Below, in pieces: positions 14,963 through 23,976 of a stretch of 64,000 nucleotides of DNA. Made by a program: the position numbers and the translations under genes. The stretch is from Oscillospiraceae bacterium. Its GTDB lineage: Bacteria; Bacillota; Clostridia; Oscillospirales; Oscillospiraceae. The DNA lies in the NCBI GenBank assembly GCA_017461445.1, contig JAFTXW010000016.1, forward strand, positions 105,875 through 169,874, written 5' to 3'. The notes below the pieces were generated by a model that worked only from the letters and a program-made list of their open reading frames with translations, was not told the DNA's origin and did not search any database. Within the stretch, counting starts at the first letter, position 1; the number at the start of each line of letters is the position of its first letter.

Positions 14963-15006
14963 CATAGTTCGGCACAAACCGCAAAAGCTATGTCCGGGGT
15001 GATGAT

Positions 15007-15162
15007 ATGAAGAAGAAAAAGAACGACTGTGTCCGACTGGACCCGGAGGAGCGGCTGTGCCCTGCCTTTGACAGCACTTCCATCAAGCTTTTCGCTGCCC
15101 CGGACCGGGAGGAGATGGGCGTATACGTCGTAGACAACTGTGCCGAAGAGCATATGCAGTAG
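15007..15162 (+). CDS. 51-residue hypothetical protein
   Basis: The frame starts MKKKKNDCVRLDPEERLCPA and ends NCAEEHMQ. Codon use is like the neighbouring genes and it contains three cysteines, but the ribosome site (GGGGTGATG) is poor. It lies between the pullulanase terminator and the promoter of the kinase-like gene. A start at 15002 gives an immediate stop, so 15007 is the only sensible one. The family is unknown; a real small gene is likely but not certain. Confidence 0.5.
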   Translation: MKKKKNDCVRLDPEERLCPAFDSTSIKLFAAPDREEMGVYVVDNCAEEHMQ

Positions 15163-15221
15163 CAGAGGCATCTCCTCTGCTGCCGCATTGTTACTTTTCT
15201 CCAAATTTCTTATCTTTTTAT

Positions 15222-15250
15222 TTGACATCCGCAGTCAGTTTGACTATAAT
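15222..15250 (+). promoter_or_regulatory. consensus sigma-A promoter of the cytidylate kinase-like gene
   Basis: Perfect TTGACA (15222-15227) and perfect TATAAT (15245-15250) with 17-base spacing. Confidence 0.9.
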
Positions 15251-15292
15251 ATAGAAAAGAGAAGCACAGCATTCTCGGAAGGAGGCATTTCA

Positions 15293-15904
15293 ATGGAAAA
15301 GAAAATCATCACCATCAGCCGTGAGTTTGGTTCCGGCGGACGCACCATCGGACGCATGGTGGCAGAAAAGCTTGGCATCCCCTTCTATGACAAGGAGCTG
15401 GTTGACCAGATCGCCCTGGAATCCGGCTTCGCGCCTAAGTATGTGGAGGAGCACGGCGAGCATTCCCCCGGCAGCAGCCTGTTCTCTTATGCCTTCGCCC
15501 CCCAGGGGGTTCCCGGCGTGATGAACGGCCTATCCACCGCCGACTTCCTGTGGAACATCCAGTGCAGCGTCATCCTGCAGCTGGCGGACAAGGGCCCCTG
15601 CGTCATCGTGGGCCGCAACGCCGACTACATCCTGAAGGACCGCCCTGACGCGCTCCACGCCTATGTCTTCGCCGACACCCCCTACCGGGCAGAACGCATT
15701 GTGCGGCTCTACGGCGAGTCCGAAAAGAGCCCTGAAGCCCGTTTGAACGAAAAGGACAAACGCCGCCGGGTGAATTACCAGCACTATACCGGCCGCACCT
15801 GGGGCCAGGCTCAGAACTACGACATCTGCCTGGACACCGGCGTGCTCGGCATCGAACAGTGCCGGGATATCCTGGTCAGCATTGTGGAAAATTCCAGAAA
15901 GTAA
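15293..15904 (+). CDS. cytidylate kinase-like family protein
   Basis: The protein is 203 residues from ATG 15293 (AAGGAGG upstream). The N-terminus ITISREFGSGGRTIGRMVAE is the modified P-loop typical of the Cytidylate_kin2 family. GPCVIVGRNADYIL and the Arg-rich lid KDKRRRVNYQHYTG follow. Family members resemble nucleoside monophosphate kinases, but their true substrate has not been settled as far as I know. It is monocistronic, driven by the best promoter in the window, so expression is probably high. Confidence 0.85.
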   Translation: MEKKIITISREFGSGGRTIGRMVAEKLGIPFYDKELVDQIALESGFAPKYVEEHGEHSPGSSLFSYAFAPQGVPGVMNGLSTADFLWNIQCSVILQLADKGPCVIVGRNADYILKDRPDALHAYVFADTPYRAERIVRLYGESEKSPEARLNEKDKRRRVNYQHYTGRTWGQAQNYDICLDTGVLGIEQCRDILVSIVENSRK

Positions 15905-15916
15905 TACATACGCAAA

Positions 15917-15952
15917 TGCCCTGCACCATAACCGGTGCAGGGCACTTTCATT
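15917..15952. terminator. bidirectional terminator between the kinase-like gene and DUF4317
   Basis: A perfect 11-bp stem TGCCCTGCACC/GGTGCAGGGCA, followed by CTTTCATTT on the plus side, between convergent genes. Confidence 0.8.
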
Positions 15953-17106
15953 TACAAAACAGGAGCCGCTTCCTTATCGTTAATGTTGATGCTGACGCCG
16001 TTGACTTCCACGTCCTCGTCGGCACAGATCATGATGTACTTAATGCCGCCGATGATGCGGGTCTCAATCAGGTCGCTGCGGGTGGGGTCACACTTGATGA
16101 CCACATCGGGAGTCTTGATTTCAAAATGCTTGTTGTCGATCACGTTCTTGGGGTGCAGGTCCGCTTCAAAGCCGAACACCTCGTCGTAGTCCACGCTGAA
16201 CTTCGCCACATGCTCGTCGGAGACACCGCAGGAAGCCAGCACCTCCTTTACGTCCTCTTTAGAAACCATCAAAGGCTCGGGAACCTTGGCCTCCTTGTGC
16301 ATTTCGATCCGCTGGCAGATCTGGTCATGGACGGTCTGCACTACATCCAGGCTGCACTCCTCACCAAGAGAGGTGGTGAGCAGGGCCTCAAAGGACTTCT
16401 TCTGCTCGGCAGCGGGCTTGGGGATGGGGGCATTGAACAGGGCCTCCACCAGAGCCTCCTGGCTGTCCTTGATGTCCTTGGTGTAGTAGAGGGCATTGTA
16501 GATATTGGTGGAGCGGTCATCAAAGGCCGGGAACAGGAAGCCCAGGGTGGGGGCAGATACGCTCTGGATCATGGCACCGTCGTGGAACAGCTTCTCCTCG
16601 GGTACATAGTGCAGGGTCGCCTTGGCCTGCTTCACAGGGCAGATAGCACAGACCACATAGCGGTAGGTCTCCTCGGACTGATCCCGCTGAAAGGAATCAT
16701 CCTTGCTCTTAAAGGGCACATCATAGGCATCGCAGCCCAGGAGGATCAAGTAGTTATTCTCCATCTGGACGGAATCGATGATTTTCTGGTAAAAGCCACG
16801 GCGGAATTCCTCGTCCTGCAGCTTTTCGGTGCGCAGATCCATCAGCAGCTGGTGCTCGGGAGAACCTGCCACCTGGGAGGTCTTAAAGGTGATGTCAATG
16901 AGATTCTTACCAATGGAACCGGAGAGGGCCCGGCGCAGGAGGGCAAAATACTTGTCCGATTCGTTCTCGGGCATCATGCCGGTAGACTGCCGGAATTCAG
17001 TGATGATCTCCTTATTTTCGTTGACGTAGCAGCCGTAAATGGCCGTCATATTGCTGCGGTCCCGGCGCAGATGCCGCCGAACCTCGCCAATTTCCTTATC
17101 GTTCAT
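15952..17106 (-). CDS. DUF4317 family protein
   Basis: The protein is 384 residues from ATG 17106; upstream in-frame codons have no ribosome site. The N-terminus MNDKEIGEVRRHLRRDRSNM, with INGCYV-type text (IYGCYVNENKEII), is characteristic of DUF4317, a family frequent in Clostridia. It is a soluble alpha/beta protein with a charged middle (KSKDDSFQRDQSEE) and a beta-rich C-terminus (FEIKTPDVVIKCDP). No catalytic motif is evident. An extended -10 promoter lies upstream. Function unknown. Confidence 0.85.
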   Translation of the reverse strand: MNDKEIGEVRRHLRRDRSNMTAIYGCYVNENKEIITEFRQSTGMMPENESDKYFALLRRALSGSIGKNLIDITFKTSQVAGSPEHQLLMDLRTEKLQDEEFRRGFYQKIIDSVQMENNYLILLGCDAYDVPFKSKDDSFQRDQSEETYRYVVCAICPVKQAKATLHYVPEEKLFHDGAMIQSVSAPTLGFLFPAFDDRSTNIYNALYYTKDIKDSQEALVEALFNAPIPKPAAEQKKSFEALLTTSLGEECSLDVVQTVHDQICQRIEMHKEAKVPEPLMVSKEDVKEVLASCGVSDEHVAKFSVDYDEVFGFEADLHPKNVIDNKHFEIKTPDVVIKCDPTRSDLIETRIIGGIKYIMICADEDVEVNGVSININDKEAAPVL

Positions 17107-17139
17107 GGTGTTACCTCGCTTATGTAAAAATGCCAGAGC

Positions 17140-17148
17140 ATTATAGCA
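17140..17148 (-). promoter_or_regulatory. extended -10 promoter element of the DUF4317 gene
   Basis: On the minus strand TGCTATAAT (17148-17140) lies 33 bases before the ATG; the -35 region (TGGATT) is weak. Confidence 0.55.
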
Positions 17149-17172
17149 TAGATACGAGGAAAAATCCAGTAC

Positions 17173-17202
17173 AAAAACCAGGGAGGGCATCTCTGCCCTC
17201 CC
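17173..17202 (-). terminator. terminator of the anti-sigma-like gene
   Basis: On the minus strand, the stem GGGAGGGCA/TGCCCTCCC is followed by TGGTTTTTG. Confidence 0.8.
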
Positions 17203-17211
17203 CTTGCGCGC

Positions 17212-19233
17212 TTATTCCGTTCCCCGCATGATGTCCCGGGTTTCGATGGTGATTTTCTTGTAGCCATCCATGATTTCGTTCGCCTCGGCTTCGGTGATGG
17301 GATCCATCATACCGCAGCCGCCAGCCTGGTGGAACCAGGGATTCTCCGCATCCACCTCTGCGTTGTAGCTTACCAGCTCGATGCAATCCAGTTCCCCGCC
17401 GTCTACAACGCTGTAGCTGTAAATACTGCTGGCCGCACCGCTGGAGCCTTCATAGGCGATCACATTGTTTTCGCACAAATAATAGCGGATACGCTCGCCG
17501 CTGGAGAGCAGGCTGATAACGCCATCGTTCTGCCGGGTATACAGATCATAGATCAGCTCCCCGTCGGACACGATCAGTTCCTCATAGCCGTTGCCGTCCA
17601 GATCGATATAGGTATAGCCGATATCCTGAATATCCTCCAGAGATGCGGTCAGATAACTGATACCCTTTTTCTGGCAGGTCTCCATATCCCAGTCCTCAGT
17701 AAAGGCAAAGGCATATTTCTCCAAAATCTCCACATAGCTGCCGTCCGTAAAGGTTGGCTCGGTGGTGTCAGGCTCCTCCACCTTGCTGTCTGTGTCGATA
17801 AAGGTCAGATAATCAAGGGAAATTTCCACATAGGAATCCACGATCTCCATAGCCTCCTCTTCGGACACGGCCTCCGTTTTGATCTTCCGGGGGCCAGCCT
17901 CCCAGCCGTCATCTGTGCGGATGACCACCTGTTCTTCCAGCAGGTCGATACCGTCGGACAGGCGGAAGAAGGTATAGTCAGTGGCTTTCATATCGGTGTA
18001 GCCCGTGTGCTTGATGATATTGTTTTCGCACAGAACGTAGGGATCCTTCTCTCCCGCGCAGAGCAGGTGCATCAAGCCCACCTCGTCATTGTAAGTGAAC
18101 AGATCAAAGATCACATTGTCCGTGCCCACCAGCAGCTCCTCATAGCCGTTGCCGTCCAGATCCATCAGGCAGTAGCCCAAATCCTCCGGGTTCCGAAGAT
18201 ACAAGGGAAGATAACTCAGGTCATTGTTGTGATACTGGTCAATATTCCAATTCTGCTCCACGGCAGTCTGATACTTTTCCAGGATGTAGGAATATTCCTC
18301 CGGGAGCCAAACCTTGCCCGGTGTCAGGGAGTAATCGAAGGTCTCCGCAAAGGCTTCCAGGGCTTCCCGGGACATGGTTTGCTCGCCGTGGACAATATCA
18401 CCGACCCTTAGTGATTTGACAATGACAAGGACAAATGCATCCTCCTGTTCCGCAAAAACCAAGCCTTCATCATCCGTTACAAAAAAGAAAAGCGATTGAT
18501 CATGAGAACTGGTATACTCCCAGCACTCGAATTTTGTCAAGTCTCCATACCTCCACAAAACACGCGGAAAATATTCCTTTGGGAAATGGAAATACCCATA
18601 TTCCACAGGATACTGCCAGAGGCTGTCCTCATAGAGCATCGTGGTACTCCCCTCGTAGGAAAAATATCCCTCTTTCTGGTAGGCTCCTCTATCGTTTTCA
18701 TGTATTACCCCCTCTATCGGGTAAAACAATTCCCCGATCCCAGATTCCTGTACAAACAGGGGGAAATCCTCCTGTAGGCAGGGGAGCAGGAGCTTCAAAC
18801 CATAACGTTCACAGATTTCGTCCAGCTTAGCGACATCCCCACTGGATTGGCAGCAATATTCCAAATAAGGCGATACGATTCCACTGCTTTCTGCATACGC
18901 TATATCTGAATCTCCCAGGTGCTCACACCATTCCAATCCAGCCCGATAAAAATCGGATTCCAGCAGCCAGTCTGCTGCCCCACTGTTCTGCTGAATCACA
19001 TCGGAACGGCCCATTCTTCCCAGCACGAACATACCGCCCAAGAGCACGCAGACCAGCAGAGCGGCTGCGGCAACGGTGCCAAAGCGGCTGGGATGGGTCT
19101 GCTTCTGAACGTAGCGTCCGGGGTGGGAATCGGTTACGGGTGTTTCAGACAGAATGGCAGCGAGCATCTTGTCCTTCTGAGACCGAGTTGGGGTCATCAT
19201 GTCGTAAGCGTTTCGGATTTCGGATCGTTTCAT
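17212..19233 (-). CDS. membrane-anchored anti-sigma-like protein with two extracellular calcium-loop-type repeats
   Basis: The protein is 673 residues; its ATG overlaps the stop of the ECF sigma gene. Residues 1-47 are cytoplasmic (MKRSEIRNAYDMMTPTRSQK, then KMLAAIL), the position where anti-sigma factors hold their partner. One transmembrane helix follows at about 50-72. The outside part has a DUF4367-like region at about 80-310 (EICERYGLKLLLP, ALEAFAETFDYSL). Then come two homologous units, each carrying an Asp-rich loop, DLDGNGYEELLVG and DLDGNGYEELIVS. DNA of the 18.4-19.0 kb part looks more AT-rich than its flanks. It probably senses an envelope or extracellular signal for the sigma factor. 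Confidence 0.75.
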   Translation of the reverse strand: MKRSEIRNAYDMMTPTRSQKDKMLAAILSETPVTDSHPGRYVQKQTHPSRFGTVAAAALLVCVLLGGMFVLGRMGRSDVIQQNSGAADWLLESDFYRAGLEWCEHLGDSDIAYAESSGIVSPYLEYCCQSSGDVAKLDEICERYGLKLLLPCLQEDFPLFVQESGIGELFYPIEGVIHENDRGAYQKEGYFSYEGSTTMLYEDSLWQYPVEYGYFHFPKEYFPRVLWRYGDLTKFECWEYTSSHDQSLFFFVTDDEGLVFAEQEDAFVLVIVKSLRVGDIVHGEQTMSREALEAFAETFDYSLTPGKVWLPEEYSYILEKYQTAVEQNWNIDQYHNNDLSYLPLYLRNPEDLGYCLMDLDGNGYEELLVGTDNVIFDLFTYNDEVGLMHLLCAGEKDPYVLCENNIIKHTGYTDMKATDYTFFRLSDGIDLLEEQVVIRTDDGWEAGPRKIKTEAVSEEEAMEIVDSYVEISLDYLTFIDTDSKVEEPDTTEPTFTDGSYVEILEKYAFAFTEDWDMETCQKKGISYLTASLEDIQDIGYTYIDLDGNGYEELIVSDGELIYDLYTRQNDGVISLLSSGERIRYYLCENNVIAYEGSSGAASSIYSYSVVDGGELDCIELVSYNAEVDAENPWFHQAGGCGMMDPITEAEANEIMDGYKKITIETRDIMRGTE

Positions 19234-19718
19234 TTGGTCTCACCTCCAAGGATGGTTCGCAGCCGGGCACGGGCACGGGACAGGCGGCTTCGGACGGTAG
19301 CTTCCGGGCAATGGAGATGCTGTGCGATCTCCGCCGTGGAATAGCCCTCGTAATAGTACAGATAGACCGCCGTTTTGTAGTCCTTCGGTAACGCGAAGAT
19401 GGCCTGCAGCAGCTCGGCGTTTCCTTCGCCGCTTTCCTGGGCCAGCTCCAGGCAGTCCCCGATGTCCTCATGCCGTCGCCACCACTTTTTCAGGTTGTCC
19501 TTGCAAAGGTTGGACGCGGTGACGATGAGCCAGGCTTTTTCGTGTTTTTCGTTTTCAAACTCCTTGTCTGCCGAGAGCAGCCGCAGGAAGGTCTCCTGCA
19601 CCATATCCTCGGCATCGGCCCGGTTCTTCATAAAAGAATAGCAGAGCCGGTAGACAGTGTCTACGTGACGGTTGTATACTAAGGTGATGTCCTTATTTGT
19701 GCGCAGCAAAGAAGGCAT
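19230..19718 (-). CDS. ECF-type RNA polymerase sigma factor
   Basis: The protein is 162 residues. ATG 19718 is chosen because GAGGAGG lies seven bases before it; a GTG at 19727 touches that site. Sigma region 2 (VYRLCYSFMKNRADAEDMVQ, then ETFLRLL) and region 4 (YYYEGYSTAEIAQHLHCPEA with TVRSRLSRARARLR) are clear. It directs core polymerase to a small regulon and probably to its own gene. Translational coupling with the membrane protein downstream marks the two as a sigma/anti-sigma pair. Confidence 0.92.
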   Translation of the reverse strand: MPSLLRTNKDITLVYNRHVDTVYRLCYSFMKNRADAEDMVQETFLRLLSADKEFENEKHEKAWLIVTASNLCKDNLKKWWRRHEDIGDCLELAQESGEGNAELLQAIFALPKDYKTAVYLYYYEGYSTAEIAQHLHCPEATVRSRLSRARARLRTILGGETK

Positions 19719-19794
19719 TTCCGTCACCTCCTCTCATAATGGATACGATTGGGCGGGGCAAAATGTTGCAGTTTTTTCAAAAAAGAAAAAAGCC

Positions 19795-19905
19795 TGTCAT
19801 CCCGAGCAAGCGTCAGCGCGTCGAGGGATCCTCGCACTCCCGTTACTGCTAAGCAGAAAATCGGTGCGAAGATCCCTCGACTCACTTCGTTCGCTCGGGA
19901 TGACA
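19795..19905. repeat. palindromic MITE/REP-like intergenic element
   Basis: Left arm 19795-19837 (TGTCATCCCGAGC...GTCGAGGGATC) and right arm 19864-19905 (GATCCCTCGACTCACTTCG...GCTCGGGATGACA) are inverted copies of about 40 bases with a few mismatches around a 26-base centre. It contains no coding capacity. Elements of this style (TGTCATCCxGAGC at both ends) are common between genes in several bacterial phyla. Confidence 0.8.
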
Positions 19906-19923
19906 AGCTTTGGGGATATTCTG

Positions 19924-20454
19924 TTAATCCCACAGGCATTTCCAGTTCTGGATGAAATACTCCACGCCGGAGTAGACAGTGGTGATGACGATGACGGCAA
20001 TAACCAGCCAGTTGAGGATGGCGATGCCGGGCAGGGCCATCATGGCACACAGGCCTACCATGGTGCTGGCGGTCTTGACCTTACCGCTCCATCCGGCAGC
20101 GATGACGGTGCCCTTCTGGACGGCCACCAGCCGCAGGCCCGTGACAGCGAACTCCCGGGTCAGCACGATCATCAGCGCCCAGGCAGGGAATACGCCCCAC
20201 TCGCAGAACATGGTCATGGCGGCAATGGTCAGCAACTTGTCCGCCAGGGGATCCAAAAACTTGCCGAAATCGGTGGTCTGGTTATAGTGGCGGGCGATGT
20301 AGCCGTCAATGTAGTCCGTCAGGCTGGCCACCATGAAGATCACCAGAGAGATCCACATCCACAGTCCTGCCTGACCACCGGATAAGTACATGGTCGCCAT
20401 AAACGCGGGGATCATGGCAACTCTCGCTAAGGTAATCTTACTTGCCGTTGTCAT
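19924..20454 (-). CDS. pgsA: CDP-diacylglycerol-glycerol-3-phosphate 3-phosphatidyltransferase
   Basis: The protein is 176 residues. The CDP-alcohol transferase motif is complete: DYIDGYIARHYNQTTDFGKF, then LDPLADK (about residues 47-74). Four or five membrane helices are visible, and LTREFAVTGLRLVA matches PgsA proteins in particular. It makes phosphatidylglycerol phosphate, the precursor of phosphatidylglycerol. Its start overlaps the rimO stop by four bases, giving a rimO-pgsA operon, an arrangement seen in other Firmicutes. The paralogue at 2519 is less typical. Confidence 0.92.
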   Translation of the reverse strand: MTTASKITLARVAMIPAFMATMYLSGGQAGLWMWISLVIFMVASLTDYIDGYIARHYNQTTDFGKFLDPLADKLLTIAAMTMFCEWGVFPAWALMIVLTREFAVTGLRLVAVQKGTVIAAGWSGKVKTASTMVGLCAMMALPGIAILNWLVIAVIVITTVYSGVEYFIQNWKCLWD

Positions 20455-21788
20455 ACCTCGTCCTCCTCAAGCACATAGCCGGACAGGTCGCCGTCTACGC
20501 AGCCATCGATCCGAACCTTCACAAAATCGCCCTCCCGGATGGGCTCCTGGGATGCCAGCCAGACCCGTCCATCAATGTCGGGGGAATCGGCGTAGGTGCG
20601 GCCATAGAACTGCTCCAGCTCCTCGTCATAGCCATCCACCAAAACATCCAAGGTCTTGCCCATCATGGCGGCGTTGTAGTCGTCCATGATGCGGGACTGG
20701 AGCATCTCGATCAGTTCGGCCCGCTTCTGGGCCGTCTCATTGTCGGGATACTCCATTTCAAAGGCAGGGGTGCCCTCCTGGGGCGAGAAGGCAAATGCAC
20801 CGACCCGCTCCAGCCGCTGCTCCCGCAGGAAATCGCACAGCTCCTGGAACTCTTCCTCCCCTTCACCGGGCAGGCCGGTAATGAGGCTGGTACGGATAAC
20901 CAGGCCGGGAATGCGGCTTCTCAGCTTGGCGAACAGCTCCCGCAGGAAGTCCCCGTCACCACGGCGGTTCATCAGCTTCAATATCTTGCTGTTGCAATGC
21001 TGGATGGGAATATCCAGATACTTGACGATCTTAGGCTCCGTTGCCATGACCTCAATGAAATCATCGTCGATCTCGTCGGGATAGACATAGTGGACACGGA
21101 TCCATTTCAGCTCCTCAATTTTGCACAGCTCCCGCAGCAGCTCAGGCAGCAACCGCTTGCGGCCAGGCAGATCGGTGCCGTAGCGGCTGGTATCCTGGGC
21201 CACCACGATCAGCTCTTTCACGCCGCTGGCTGCCAGCAGCCGGGCTTCGTAGAGCACATCGTCCATCTGACGGCTGCGGTATCTGCCGCGAAGGTAGGGA
21301 ATGATACAGTAGGAGCAGCGGTTGTCGCAGCCTTCCGCGATCTTGAGGAAGGCATAATGCTCGGGAGTGGTCATGACCCGGCCCGTCTCTTGCTCGGGAG
21401 CATCGATGGAGCCGAAATCCTCCACCTGCCGCTCGTCCAAAAGTGCTTCAATGGCGGGAACAATCTCCGTATAGCTGCCGGTGCCCATAATGCCGTCCAC
21501 CTCGGGCATCTCCTTGAGGATATCACCCTGATACCGCTGGGACATGCAGCCGGTGACCAGAATTTTGCCCACCAGCCCCTGGGCTTTCAGGGCGGCAGCC
21601 TGCAGAATGTGGTCAATAGCTTCGGCATTTGCTGAATCGATAAATCCGCAGGTGTTGATAACCACAACGTCGCAGCCTACGATATCTGGCTTGACGGTGT
21701 GCCCGGCTTCCTGGACGCGGTACATCATCCGCTCGCAGTCCACCTGATTCTTGGCACAGCCAAGAGAAATAAATCCAATATTTGCCAT
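20451..21788 (-). CDS. rimO: ribosomal protein S12 methylthiotransferase RimO
   Basis: The protein is 445 residues from ATG 21788 (GGAG upstream). It is a radical-SAM enzyme that methylthiolates an aspartate of ribosomal protein S12. The N-terminal UPF0004 domain has SLGCAKNQVDCE and NTCGFI. The radical-SAM cysteines are in GCDNRCSYCIIPYLRGRYRS (about 148-167), and the C-terminal TRAM domain (about 375-445) is present with LVDGYDEE. It ends by overlapping pgsA. The longer frame toward 21923 lacks a ribosome site. Confidence 0.95.
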   Translation of the reverse strand: MANIGFISLGCAKNQVDCERMMYRVQEAGHTVKPDIVGCDVVVINTCGFIDSANAEAIDHILQAAALKAQGLVGKILVTGCMSQRYQGDILKEMPEVDGIMGTGSYTEIVPAIEALLDERQVEDFGSIDAPEQETGRVMTTPEHYAFLKIAEGCDNRCSYCIIPYLRGRYRSRQMDDVLYEARLLAASGVKELIVVAQDTSRYGTDLPGRKRLLPELLRELCKIEELKWIRVHYVYPDEIDDDFIEVMATEPKIVKYLDIPIQHCNSKILKLMNRRGDGDFLRELFAKLRSRIPGLVIRTSLITGLPGEGEEEFQELCDFLREQRLERVGAFAFSPQEGTPAFEMEYPDNETAQKRAELIEMLQSRIMDDYNAAMMGKTLDVLVDGYDEELEQFYGRTYADSPDIDGRVWLASQEPIREGDFVKVRIDGCVDGDLSGYVLEEDEV

Positions 21789-21867
21789 AAAAAACTCCAA
21801 TCCACAAAATAAACTTATCTGTACAAAAATCACCCGATGGCAAACGAAGATTTTTGAAATGACGCAC

Positions 21868-22236
21868 TTATTTTGAATAAAGAATTTCGATATTTCCTTC
21901 GGTAAAGCCTGCGCCAACACCATGCTTACTTTTCAAAGCATCTGCATATTGGCCTTTTTCCAGATATTCCTTCAAAGTAGATAGCATTTCCGCAAATACA
22001 ACATCCCAGCTTGCTTCTTTTGTCCACTTGAATTCCTGCGTTCGAGATTCAAAATCCGTAATTTCATCACAGGCCCAGTCCTCGTCATCTACATCGAAAC
22101 GGCTGGCTCCAATCAGTTCCATAGACCAATGAAGATTATCACAACCGTCATAGAGGTTGAAACAAAATGCAGTAACTTCTTCGGGGATACTCTGTAGAGG
22201 CAGGTTATCTATCCATTTTGAAACTTCTTCGTACAT
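21868..22236 (-). CDS. 122-residue acidic hypothetical protein, possibly immunity-like
   Basis: The protein is acidic and rich in aromatic residues (NLYDGCDNLHWSMELIGASR, DVDDEDWACDEITDF, GVGAGFTEGNIEILY). The style resembles small solitary proteins that accompany polymorphic toxins as immunity proteins, but I cannot name a family. The DNA is clearly more AT-rich than recX and rimO on either side, and the gene interrupts an otherwise housekeeping block, which suggests acquisition by transfer. No toxin gene is adjacent. The ribosome site (GGAGGAGC) is good. Confidence 0.7.
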   Translation of the reverse strand: MYEEVSKWIDNLPLQSIPEEVTAFCFNLYDGCDNLHWSMELIGASRFDVDDEDWACDEITDFESRTQEFKWTKEASWDVVFAEMLSTLKEYLEKGQYADALKSKHGVGAGFTEGNIEILYSK

Positions 22237-22251
22237 AAGTAATGCTCCTCC

Positions 22252-22878
22252 TCAGTCATCCGGAAAATCGTCCGTCTCCACCGCAATCAAATTCAATCCT
22301 TCCCGAATGGTTCGGTAGCTATGTCCGCGGCGAATCAGCGCGTCGATGGCCCGTTTCACCTGCTTTTCGTCGGAATCCGCATCCAGACGGCTGTGGAGAA
22401 AAGATGTGATCTTCTCCATCTGATCCGGGTAGTCCGCCAGGGCTTCCTCCCAATATTCCTTGGGAATGCGTTTTTCGTAGAGGGCCTGCTTCGCTCTTGC
22501 GAGACCATAGCCCTTGCTGATGCAGGAGTGCACCACCTGCTCGGCGGTATTGCGGTCGTCCACCAGATGAAGATCCTCCATCCACTGCACTGCTTCCTTG
22601 GCCTGGGTGGGGTCCTCCCCTTTTCGCACCAGCCGTTCCTCCAGATCCCGGCGGGACACGCTGGTAGCAGACACAATACGAACCGCCCGCATCTTCGCCG
22701 ACATCTGCCCCGCCGCATTTCGGAGGGCTTCTGCCTGTGCATCAGAAAGCTCCAGTCCGGTGTAAAGACCGAAATCCTCCACCGTCTGGCGGTATAGCCC
22801 CAGCTTCAAACCGTCGTCGAAGGTCACCCAGTAGCGTCCGGCCCGGTCAGGGGTGGTTTTTAAGGAATCAATCCTCAT
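22252..22878 (-). CDS. recX: recombination regulator RecX
   Basis: The protein is 208 residues. It is a helical-repeat protein with the RecX hallmarks [40 protein letters not shown] and [13 protein letters not shown]. It binds and modulates RecA filaments. The start overlaps the 3' end of recA by 11 bases, so the two are translated from one message. The acidic C-terminus (VETDDFPDD) is in line with the family. Confidence 0.9.
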   Translation of the reverse strand: MRIDSLKTTPDRAGRYWVTFDDGLKLGLYRQTVEDFGLYTGLELSDAQAEALRNAAGQMSAKMRAVRIVSATSVSRRDLEERLVRKGEDPTQAKEAVQWMEDLHLVDDRNTAEQVVHSCISKGYGLARAKQALYEKRIPKEYWEEALADYPDQMEKITSFLHSRLDADSDEKQVKRAIDALIRRGHSYRTIREGLNLIAVETDDFPDD

Positions 22879-23974
22879 CGTCGAAGTCGTCCGCGCTGAC
22901 GGCTACCGCCTTCTCCGCGGCCTTGGCAGGTGCCTTGGGAGCACCGCCGTTCAACTTCCACAGATTCTCCCGAACCTGGGCTTCCACCTTTTCGGCGATC
23001 TCGGGGTTGGCCATCAGATATTCCTTCACGGAGTTGGCTCCCTGGCCGATGCGCTCGTCCCCCATGGAGAACCAGCTGCCGGATTTCTGGACGATGTCCA
23101 TCTGGACTGCCAGATCCACCAGCTCGCTCCACTTGGAAATGCCCTGGCCGTACATAATATCGAAGTAGGCTTCCCGGAAGGGAGGGGCCACCTTGTTCTT
23201 GACCACCTTGACACGGGTCTTGTTGCCGATGACGTTGCCGCCCTCCTTGATGGACTCCACACGGCGCACATCCAGACGGACGGAGGAATAGAACTTCAGG
23301 GCGTTGCCACCGGTGGTGGTCTCGGGATTGCCGTACATAACGCCGATCTTCATACGCAGCTGGTTGATGAAGATGACCACGCAGTTGGTCTTGGCAATGG
23401 TGCCTGCCAGCTTCCGCAGAGCCTGGGACATCAGTCTTGCCTGCAGACCCACGAAGGTATCGCCCATCTCGCCCTCGATTTCCTGCTTGGGAACCAGAGC
23501 GGCAACGGAGTCCACGACCACCGCGTCCACCGCACCGGAACGAACCAGGGCATCGGTAATTTCCAATGCCTGCTCACCGGTGTCAGGCTGGGAAACCAGC
23601 AGGTTATCGGTATCCACACCCAGAGCCGCGGCATAAACGGGATCCAGAGCATGCTCCGCGTCCACGAAGGCCACTTCACCGCCCCGCTTCTGGGCTTCCG
23701 CCAGAATGTGCAGGGCCAGGGTGGTCTTACCGGAGGATTCGGGGCCATAGATTTCAATGATACGGCCCTTGGGCACACCACCGATGCCAAGAGCGGCATC
23801 CAGCGCCAGGGAGCCGGTGGGGATGGCCTCCACGTTCATTTCGGGCCGGTCACCCAGGCGCATGACGGTACCCTTGCCGAAATTCTTGTCGATCTGGGAC
23901 AGGGCGGTCTGCAGGGCCTTCTTCTTATCGGATGCAGGAGCCGGTGCTTCGTAAGCAGTCTTTTTCGTTGCCAT
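22868..23974 (-). CDS. recA: recombinase RecA
   Basis: The protein is 368 residues, slightly longer than average because of an Ala/Lys-rich tail ([20 protein letters not shown]). Walker A is GPESSGKTT (about 74-82), Walker B is [12 protein letters not shown] (about 150), and the DNA-binding loops [20 protein letters not shown] are present. It performs homologous pairing and strand exchange and activates the SOS response. It follows prmC by two bases and has no separate promoter that I can see, so it may be expressed from further upstream. Confidence 0.97.
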   Translation of the reverse strand: MATKKTAYEAPAPASDKKKALQTALSQIDKNFGKGTVMRLGDRPEMNVEAIPTGSLALDAALGIGGVPKGRIIEIYGPESSGKTTLALHILAEAQKRGGEVAFVDAEHALDPVYAAALGVDTDNLLVSQPDTGEQALEITDALVRSGAVDAVVVDSVAALVPKQEIEGEMGDTFVGLQARLMSQALRKLAGTIAKTNCVVIFINQLRMKIGVMYGNPETTTGGNALKFYSSVRLDVRRVESIKEGGNVIGNKTRVKVVKNKVAPPFREAYFDIMYGQGISKWSELVDLAVQMDIVQKSGSWFSMGDERIGQGANSVKEYLMANPEIAEKVEAQVRENLWKLNGGAPKAPAKAAEKAVAVSADDFDDED

Positions 23975-23976
23975 AT

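Noticed and set aside
13307-14977. A 556-codon minus-strand frame opposite the pullulanase gene
   Set aside because: Antisense shadow caused by GC-rich third positions; the plus-strand product has full GH13 and NUDIX motifs.
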